Shown here piece by piece: positions 58,434 through 64,000 of a stretch of DNA of 64,000 nucleotides; positions within the stretch are counted from its first letter, which is position 1; each line of letters starts with the position of its first letter. Source of the DNA: Pseudomonas sp. BN411 (GTDB taxonomy: Bacteria > Pseudomonadota > Gammaproteobacteria > Pseudomonadales > Pseudomonadaceae); contig NZ_SSOM01000085.1 of NCBI RefSeq assembly GCF_029871235.1, forward strand, positions 169,391-233,390, read 5' to 3'. A program made the translations under genes and the position numbers. Below the pieces are notes generated by a model, which saw nothing but the letters and a program-made list of their open reading frames with translations, was not told the origin of the DNA and searched no databases.

Positions 58434-59375
58434 ATGGCCGACTCAGCATTCTTCTGTCCGCTCACCCATGAAGGCCTGCTCGCCGTCCGCGGCGTGGATG
58501 CCTCAAAGTTCCTCCAGGGCCAGGTGACCTGCAACCTCAATTACCTGGACCAGGCCACCAGCAGCCTGGGTTCCCGCTGCACCCCCAAGGGCCGGATGAT
58601 TTCCAGCTTCCGCATCATCCAGGAAGGCGAGGGTTTCCTCCTGGCCATGGCCAGCGACCTGCTCGAAGCCCAGTTGGCCGACCTGAAGAAATATGCCGTC
58701 TTCTCCAAATCCACCCTGAGCGATGAAAGCGCCGAGTGGGTGCGCTTCGGCCTCAGCCAGGGCGACGGCGCGCTGCTTGCCCTGGGGCTGGACCTGCCAC
58801 ACACCGCCGACAGCGTCGCCCGTGACGGCAAGCTGATCGCCGTGCGTATGGCCGACGGCCGCGCCGAACTCTGGGTGCCCCAGGCAGAGGCTGCCACCGT
58901 TGAAGCCCGCCTGGCCGCCCAACTGCCGCAAGCGCCGCTGGATGCCTGGCTGCTGGCCCAGGTACGCGCCGGCATCGGCCAGGTCTTCGGCAGCACCCGC
59001 GAGCTGTTCATTCCGCAGATGATCAACCTCCAGGCCCTCGGCGGCGTCAGCTTCAAGAAAGGCTGCTACACCGGCCAGGAGATCGTCGCCCGCATGCAGT
59101 ACCTGGGCAAACTCAAGCGCCGCCTCTACCGCCTGGCGCTGGCCGATGGCGAGCTGCCACAGCCCGGCGCCGGGCTGTTCTCCCCGGTTCACCAGAGCTC
59201 GGTCGGTGAAGTGGTGCTGGCGGCCCCGGCTGCGAGCGGCTGCGAACTGCTTGCCGTGCTTCAGGAAGATGCCGTGAACGATGGCCGCATCCACCTGGGC
59301 GCCGCCGATGGCCCCGCGCTGAACCTGCTGAGCCTGCCCTACACCCTGGACGCCGACCGCGAAATCCAACGCTAG
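58434..59375 (+). CDS. ygfZ: Folate-binding protein YgfZ (iron-sulfur cluster repair)
   Basis: 313 residues from ATG 58434 (MADSAFFCPLTHEGLLAV). Glycine-cleavage T-like fold; the diagnostic motif KGCYTGQEIVARMQYLG (about 212-228) with the reactive cysteine is complete. YgfZ uses tetrahydrofolate to maintain iron-sulfur enzymes. It is divergent from sdhE, so two genes serving succinate dehydrogenase and Fe-S/flavin enzymes share a promoter region. Confidence 0.94.
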   Translation: MADSAFFCPLTHEGLLAVRGVDASKFLQGQVTCNLNYLDQATSSLGSRCTPKGRMISSFRIIQEGEGFLLAMASDLLEAQLADLKKYAVFSKSTLSDESAEWVRFGLSQGDGALLALGLDLPHTADSVARDGKLIAVRMADGRAELWVPQAEAATVEARLAAQLPQAPLDAWLLAQVRAGIGQVFGSTRELFIPQMINLQALGGVSFKKGCYTGQEIVARMQYLGKLKRRLYRLALADGELPQPGAGLFSPVHQSSVGEVVLAAPAASGCELLAVLQEDAVNDGRIHLGAADGPALNLLSLPYTLDADREIQR

Positions 59376-59407
59376 CCCGCCCCTGCCGGCCACTGACGAG
59401 AAACTCA

Positions 59408-60244
59408 ATGAGCAAGCTTGCCGACAAAGTCCAACAGGAACTCATCCAGGCCATCGAAAGTGATGAGCTGGTTCTGCCGACCCTGCCGGAAGTCGCGCTG
59501 AAGGTGCGCGAAACCGCCGAAGACCCGAACGCGAGCATCCAGGACCTGGCCAAGGTGATCGGCAACGACGCCGCGCTGACAGCCCGCATCATCAAGGTGG
59601 TGAACAGCCCGCTGCTGCGCACCAACAAGGAAATCACCGACCTGCAGATGGCCATCAGCCGTCTCGGCATCAACTACACCAGCAACCTCGCCACGGGCCT
59701 GGCCATGGAGCAGATGTTCCAGGCCACTTCCGACGTGGTTGACCGCAAGATGCGCGAAGTCTGGAACAAGAGCACCGAAATCGCCGGCATCTGCCACGTA
59801 CTCTGCCGCCACTACACCCGTCTGATGCCCGACCAGGCCACCCTGGCCGGCCTGGTGCACCAGATCGGCGTGCTGCCCATCCTCACCTATGCCGAAGAGC
59901 ACAACGAGCTGCTGGCCGATTCCATCAGCCTCAACCACGTGATCGAACGCATCCATCCGCTGATCGGCGACCGCATCCTGCGCGCCTGGGAATTCCCCGA
60001 GCCGATCGCCGCCGTGCCCAGCCAGTACCTGGACTTCAGCCGCAACTCGACGCGCGTCGACTACATCGATATCGTCCAGGTCGCGACCCTGCAGAGCTAC
60101 CTCGGCAGCGAGCACCCCTATACCCAGCTGGACTGGAGCCAGGTGTCCGCCTTCGCCAAGCTTGGCCTCGACCCGAACGTCGATATGCAGGCTGACGAAG
60201 ACCTCTCTGCCGCCATGGAAGCGGCCATGGGCATGCTCCAATAA
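59408..60244 (+). CDS. HDOD-domain protein
   Basis: 278 residues. The HDOD (HD-related output) domain spans about 20-215: LPTLPEVALKVRETAEDPNASI, then AKVIGNDAALTARIIKVVNSP, ISRLGINYTSNLATGLAM, and LAGLVHQIGVLPILTY. The metal-binding HD pair is degenerate (HQIG instead of HD), as usual in this family. HDOD proteins act in signalling, often with cyclic-di-GMP or stress pathways. It follows ygfZ after 32 bases. No partner output domain is present. Confidence 0.9.
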   Translation: MSKLADKVQQELIQAIESDELVLPTLPEVALKVRETAEDPNASIQDLAKVIGNDAALTARIIKVVNSPLLRTNKEITDLQMAISRLGINYTSNLATGLAMEQMFQATSDVVDRKMREVWNKSTEIAGICHVLCRHYTRLMPDQATLAGLVHQIGVLPILTYAEEHNELLADSISLNHVIERIHPLIGDRILRAWEFPEPIAAVPSQYLDFSRNSTRVDYIDIVQVATLQSYLGSEHPYTQLDWSQVSAFAKLGLDPNVDMQADEDLSAAMEAAMGMLQ

Positions 60245-60310
60245 AGCCTTGCGCGCATTCGTCCGTCCGGCGCTAGACTCAGGTTCCCCTACGTCGCTGG
60301 ATGGAACCGG

Positions 60311-61066
60311 ATGCGCGTATTCCTTCTCGCCTTCTGCCTGTTGTTCCACGGCCTTGCCGCCGCGGCAGAAGTGCGCCTGACCAATGGCGAGTGGGCGCCC
60401 TACCTGGGCGCCAGCCTGCCGCACCAGGGCGTGGCATCACGCATCGTCGAAGAGGCCTTCGCCCTGGAAGGCGTCAAGGTGCAGTGGGAGTTCTACCCCT
60501 GGGCCCGCTCGATGCACCTGGCCGAGCGTGGCGAACGTGCCGGCACCGCCGTCTGGCTGCGTAGCCCGGATCGGGAACGGCAGTTCTTCATCAGCGACCC
60601 GGTGGTGGAAAGCGCCTACTACTTCTTCCACCGCAAGGATCATCCCCTGGACTGGCAACAGATCTCCGACCTCAAGGACGTGCGCCTGGGCGGCGCGCTT
60701 GGCTACGACTACGGCACGGCCTTCCAGCAGGCAGAGCGCGACGGCCAGATCAAGGTCAAGCGCCTGAGCGGTGAGGAACAGGGCCTGCGCATGGTCCTGG
60801 CTGGGAGGCTGGATGCCTTTCCCATGGACAAGGTCGTCGCCTTCGCCCTGCTTAACGACAAGTTCACCGCCGCCGATCGCGCCCGGTTGAGCTTCCATCC
60901 GCTTCCCGTGCGCAGTGACAGCCTGCACCTGATGCTGTCCCGCGAGGTGCCCGGCAATGCCGAGCTGATCAAGCGCTTCAACCAGGGCCTGACCCTGTTG
61001 CGGGACAGCGGCAAGGTGGCCCAGTACCTGATGGAAGTGCAGGAGCCGCTGAGCCTCGCGCCGTAG
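60311..61066 (+). CDS. Periplasmic solute-binding-like protein (SBP family 3)
   Basis: 251 residues with signal peptide MRVFLLAFCLLFHGLAAAA (1-19). The mature part begins EVRLTNGEWAPYLGASLPHQG, typical of stand-alone family-3 binding proteins in Pseudomonas that have no linked ABC transporter. QFFISDPVVESAYYFFHRKD and LDAFPMDKVVAFALL continue the fold. Starts 67 bases after the HDOD gene. Likely a sensor or chemotaxis/ligand-binding protein; ligand unknown. Confidence 0.85.
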   Translation: MRVFLLAFCLLFHGLAAAAEVRLTNGEWAPYLGASLPHQGVASRIVEEAFALEGVKVQWEFYPWARSMHLAERGERAGTAVWLRSPDRERQFFISDPVVESAYYFFHRKDHPLDWQQISDLKDVRLGGALGYDYGTAFQQAERDGQIKVKRLSGEEQGLRMVLAGRLDAFPMDKVVAFALLNDKFTAADRARLSFHPLPVRSDSLHLMLSREVPGNAELIKRFNQGLTLLRDSGKVAQYLMEVQEPLSLAP

Positions 61067-61083
61067 GCCGAATTCACATGGCA

Positions 61084-62478
61084 TCACGCCGGCGGGAAAC
61101 TCACCCGCACCTTCAGCCCGCCAGCCCCGCCAGCCCCGCCATCATGAAGGCTGATCTCTGCCTGGTGGGCGCGGCAGATCTCGCCGACGATCGCCAGCCC
61201 CAATCCCGCTCCACGACTCTGCACATTGCGCCGATAGAAGCGCTGGAACACCTTGTCGCGTTCCTCGGGCGGAATGCCGCTGCCGTCGTCCTCCACCTCC
61301 AGCACCGCCGGCGAGCACACCCGCAGGATCACGTTGCCGCCCTTGGGCGTATGGGCCAGGGCGTTGTCCACCAGGTTGCAAAGCAGCTCGTTGAGCAGCG
61401 TCGGCTCCCCCATCACCCAGGCCTGATCCTCCGCTTCCAGCGCCAACGCGATGCCACGCGCATGGGCCAGAGGAGCCAGTGCCATACCCAGCTCGCGCGC
61501 CAGTTGGCCCAGCTCGATGCGCTCGGCGCCGCCTTCGGCGATGGCCCGCGCGCCGCTTTCAATGCGTGCCAGAGACAGCAACTGGTTGGCCAGGTGGGTC
61601 AGGCGATCGGTGTTCTGTGCCGCTTCTTCCAGGGTCGAGCGCCAGATCGCCGGGTCCTGCTCGCGCAGCCCCAGCTCCACGCGCGCCTTGAGGGCGGCCA
61701 GTGGCGTACGCAGCTCATGGGAAGCGTCCGCGATGAAATCCGCCTGACGCTGAAACAGGCCGCGCAGACGTTCGGTGAACTGGTTGAGGGCATCCACCAG
61801 GGGGCGCAATTCACGCTGCACCGCCACTTCCGGTAGAGGCCGCAGATCGTCGGCCTCACGCTCCTCCACCGCCAGGCGCAGCTTGTTCAACGGTTGCAGC
61901 GAGGCGCTGACCGCCAGCCACACCAGCACCAGCGCCGCCACCACCAGCAGCACCAGGCGCCACAGGCTGTCCACCAGCAGCCCCCTGGCCAGGCGCTCAC
62001 GGGCGCTTTCGGTTTCGGCGACACGTATCTCGGCGATCCCGTTCAGGCGCGGCTCGCTCACCGGCTGCAACAGGCTTACCACCCGCACCCCAACCCCTTC
62101 GTATTCGGCGTCATAGAAGCGCGCCAGCGCAGGGTAGTCGTCAGTACGCTGGGTGCCCGGTGGTGGCGGCGGCAGGTGTTCGTAGCCCGAGACGAGTTTC
62201 CCGTCCGGGTCGTTCACCTGGTAGAAGATGCGCCCGGCGCTGTCATAGGCGAAGACATCCAGCGCCACGTAGGGGACGTCCGCCTTCAGGCGACCGTCGT
62301 TTTCATAGAGGCCATCGGCAATGGCCCTCGCCGACGCCAGGAGTGTTCGGTCATAGGCAGTGTCTGCGGCCTCGCGGGCGTTCCAGTAGGAACTCAGGCT
62401 GGCGATCAGCAGCGGGCCACCCAGCATCAGCGCCAGGCGGCGCAGCAGCCGCCCGCGCAGGCTGCCGGCCTCACGCAT
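61084..62478 (-). CDS. tctE: Sensor histidine kinase (TctE-like)
   Basis: 464 residues from ATG 62478 (MREAGSLRGRLLRRLALML), overlapping the response-regulator stop by 8 bases. Two membrane helices (about 12-32 and 165-190) flank a periplasmic sensor region (TctE N-terminal type). HAMP-like linker, then the phosphoacceptor H254 in DASHELRTPLAALKA, N-box LLCNLVDNALAHT, G1 VEDDGSGIPPEE and G2 GAGLGLAIVGEI. Next to a tricarboxylate porin gene, so tricarboxylate sensing is likely. Confidence 0.9.
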   Translation of the reverse strand: MREAGSLRGRLLRRLALMLGGPLLIASLSSYWNAREAADTAYDRTLLASARAIADGLYENDGRLKADVPYVALDVFAYDSAGRIFYQVNDPDGKLVSGYEHLPPPPPGTQRTDDYPALARFYDAEYEGVGVRVVSLLQPVSEPRLNGIAEIRVAETESARERLARGLLVDSLWRLVLLVVAALVLVWLAVSASLQPLNKLRLAVEEREADDLRPLPEVAVQRELRPLVDALNQFTERLRGLFQRQADFIADASHELRTPLAALKARVELGLREQDPAIWRSTLEEAAQNTDRLTHLANQLLSLARIESGARAIAEGGAERIELGQLARELGMALAPLAHARGIALALEAEDQAWVMGEPTLLNELLCNLVDNALAHTPKGGNVILRVCSPAVLEVEDDGSGIPPEERDKVFQRFYRRNVQSRGAGLGLAIVGEICRAHQAEISLHDGGAGGAGGLKVRVSFPPA

Positions 62479-63142
62479 CCTGGCTCTCCAGCAGGTAGCC
62501 CAGGCCACGGAAGGTGACGATGCGCACGGCGCTGCCTTCCAGCTTCTTGCGCAGGCGGTGGATGTAGATCTCGATGGCATCGGGACTGGCTTCCTCATCG
62601 AGCCCGAACACCTGGGAAGCCAGCTGCTCCTTGCTCATCACCCGCCCCGGCCGCGCGATCAGGGCCTGCAGCACGGATTGCTCGCGCGAGGTCAGGCTGA
62701 GGACTTCATCTGCGAGGCTGAAGCGCCGGGTTCCCAGGTCATAGACCAGCGCCCCGCAGCGCTGTTGCTGCTCGCCACCGAGCACGCTGCGGCGCAGCAG
62801 TGCCTTGACCCGTGCCTCCAGCTCGGTCAGTTCGAAGGGTTTAGCCAGGTAGTCGTCGGCCCCGAGATTGAGGCCGTGGACCCGGTCCTTCACCTCGCCG
62901 CGCGCGGTAAGCATCAGCACCGGCAGTGTCTTGCCGCGCCCGCGCAGGCGCGCCAGCACCTCGAAGCCATCCATGCGCGGCAGTCCCACGTCCAGTACCG
63001 CCAGGGCGTAGTCCTCACTGGCCAGGGCCAGGTCGGCGGCGACGCCATCGTGCAGTACGTCCACCGTCCAACCTGCGCTCTTGAGCACTTGGGCAACGCT
63101 TGCAGCCAACTGGGGATGGTCTTCGACCAGCAGGATTCGCAC
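62471..63142 (-). CDS. tctD: Response regulator (TctD-like, OmpR family)
   Basis: 223 residues from GTG 63142 (MRILLVEDHPQLAASV) with GGAG 8 bases upstream; a further in-frame ATG upstream would add 28 non-family residues. Receiver domain with phosphorylated D51 in LDVGLPRMDG, the threonine in LTARG and lysine in AKPF, and an OmpR-type winged-helix C-terminus (about 130-220; LTSREQSVLQAL and AIEIYIHRLRKKLEG). TctD represses tricarboxylate transport genes until citrate-type substrates appear. Confidence 0.9.
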   Translation of the reverse strand: MRILLVEDHPQLAASVAQVLKSAGWTVDVLHDGVAADLALASEDYALAVLDVGLPRMDGFEVLARLRGRGKTLPVLMLTARGEVKDRVHGLNLGADDYLAKPFELTELEARVKALLRRSVLGGEQQQRCGALVYDLGTRRFSLADEVLSLTSREQSVLQALIARPGRVMSKEQLASQVFGLDEEASPDAIEIYIHRLRKKLEGSAVRIVTFRGLGYLLESQDA

Positions 63143-63344
63143 GACAAAGTCTCCGAAATGGCAGCGATCGCTCAGCAGTTTAACGGGCCGCCGGGCGCTG
63201 TGAATGCCATGCAAGGTTTCTTTCACACTGAAAGGCTGGCGAAAGTTTCACTGCATAGCATCGCGACAGGGTGGCAAGGACCACCCGTAAAAAAGCCGGC
63301 CCGTGGTTGCGCCGGCTGACAAGAACAACAATGGAGACCACTCG

Positions 63345-64000
63345 ATGCCAACTGCCGCACGGCAGGCGCTTCCGCCTGTTTGCACCCTCAGTCTCGCCAT
63401 CGCAAGCTGCACCCTGGCCACGCACGCCAATGCCGAGTTCTTCAAGGACAGCTCGGCGACCCTCGAAGCCCGCAACATCTACCTGAACCGCGACTTCCGC
63501 GACGGCTCCGGCCAGTCCAAGCGCGAGGAATGGGCGCAGGGTTTCATCCTCAACGTCGAATCCGGCTACACCGAAGGCACCGTCGGCCTGGGCCTCGACG
63601 CCCTCGGCATGCTCGGCATCAAGCTCGATTCCGGCCCAGGCCGCAGCGGTACCGACTTGCTGCCGGTGCAGGACGACGGCGGCACACCGGACGAGTACAG
63701 CAAGCTCGGCCTGACCGCCAAGGTCCGCGCCTCGAAGAGCGAGCTACGCCTGGGCACCCACATTCCCGAACTGCCGGTGGTGAAGGCCAGCGACAGCCGC
63801 ATCCTGCCCCAAGTATTCGAAGGTGGCCTGCTCACCTCGAAGGAAATCAGCAACCTGACCTTCACTGGTGGCCGCCTCAACGAGGTCAAGGACCGCGCTT
63901 CGACCAACTCCGAAGACCTGGCCATCAACAACAAGAACAAGCGCTTCGCCACCGCCGCCACGGGCGATCACTTCGACCTTGGCGGCCTGGACTACGCCTT
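63345..64000 (+). CDS. opdH: OprD-family outer-membrane porin, probable tricarboxylate porin OpdH (partial)
   Basis: Open from ATG 63345 (MPTAARQALPPVCTLSLAIA) to the window edge; 218 codons visible, C-terminus outside. Signal peptide ends near THANA (about residue 30); the mature start EFFKDSSATLEARNIYLNRDFRDG is the classical OprD-family plug/first strand. LNVESGYTEGTVGLGLDALGMLGIKLDSG and SKSELRLGTHIPELPVV also fit. GGAG lies 9 bases upstream. Divergent from tctD-tctE, the gene order around opdH in P. aeruginosa (cis-aconitate/tricarboxylate uptake), so the substrate is inferred from context. Confidence 0.85.
   Translation, partial: MPTAARQALPPVCTLSLAIASCTLATHANAEFFKDSSATLEARNIYLNRDFRDGSGQSKREEWAQGFILNVESGYTEGTVGLGLDALGMLGIKLDSGPGRSGTDLLPVQDDGGTPDEYSKLGLTAKVRASKSELRLGTHIPELPVVKASDSRILPQVFEGGLLTSKEISNLTFTGGRLNEVKDRASTNSEDLAINNKNKRFATAATGDHFDLGGLDYA

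Overview
The window is an almost entirely core-genome stretch of a high-GC gammaproteobacterium. It is a Pseudomonas, most likely from the P. aeruginosa / resinovorans / citronellolis side of the genus. The call rests on diagnostic gene sets in canonical order (aot-argR-aru, rsmA-lysC-alaS, algU-mucA-mucB-mucD-lepA-lepB-rnc-era-recO-pdxJ, tctDE beside an OprD-family porin) and on protein sequences, such as AmrZ, ArgR and AruF/G, that closely match the P. aeruginosa versions as I remember them. Comparisons with P. aeruginosa PAO1 gene order are from memory. No prophage, integrase, insertion sequence, CRISPR array or rRNA was seen.

Layout. 1-3.5 kb: the distal part of a 2-aminoethylphosphonate-type ABC importer (fused permease, ATPase) and a LysR regulator. 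3.6-5.7 kb: a GlxA-type regulator divergent from a LysE-family exporter, a glycine-rich microprotein and tRNA-Arg(CCU). 5.8-11.1 kb: leucine dehydrogenase and a fused indolepyruvate oxidoreductase, with a divergent Lrp/AsnC regulator. 11.1-15.5 kb: phnN, amrZ, mgtE, a small secreted protein and three tRNAs. 15.5-21.1 kb: rsmA, lysC, alaS and a threonine aldolase. 21.2-33.4 kb: the arginine succinyltransferase (AST) catabolic operon aruCFGDB-x-E, then argR and the arginine/ornithine transporter aotJQMP. 33.9-39.0 kb: acsA, putP and a PruR-like AraC regulator. 39.1-45.2 kb: the Lon-like protease asrA, a chagasin-type inhibitor, lysoplasmalogenase, a lipoprotein and cmoAB. 45.2-45.5 kb: a cluster of REP-type repeats. 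45.5-55.7 kb: a long leftward run from algU to pdxJ (envelope stress, protein export, RNA processing). 55.7-64 kb: nadB, ygfX-sdhE, ygfZ, an HDOD protein, a periplasmic binding protein, tctE-tctD and the start of a tricarboxylate porin (opdH-like).

How the parts work together. Arginine is imported by AotJQMP and degraded to glutamate plus succinate by the Aru/AST enzymes; both operons have candidate ArgR operators built from TGTCGC-N8-AA units. Leucine dehydrogenase and IorAB form a two-gene operon that can deaminate amino acids and oxidatively decarboxylate the resulting 2-oxo acids. The AlgU-MucA-MucB-MucD system, AmrZ and RsmA belong to one envelope-stress / biofilm regulatory network. Several promoters or operators can be read directly: two AlgU promoters before algU, a heat-shock (sigma32) promoter before asrA, and 21-bp-spaced direct repeats before lysE and putP that look like AraC-family operators.

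I did not find a convincing undescribed multi-gene system. The most interesting non-core signals are the REPIN-type repeats (GTAG-headed inverted pairs in both arm orders), expected genes that are missing (aotO, mucC, the phn C-P lyase genes beside phnN/amrZ, the alp genes beside tRNA-Arg), terminator-like hairpins inside operons, and the glycine-rich microprotein.
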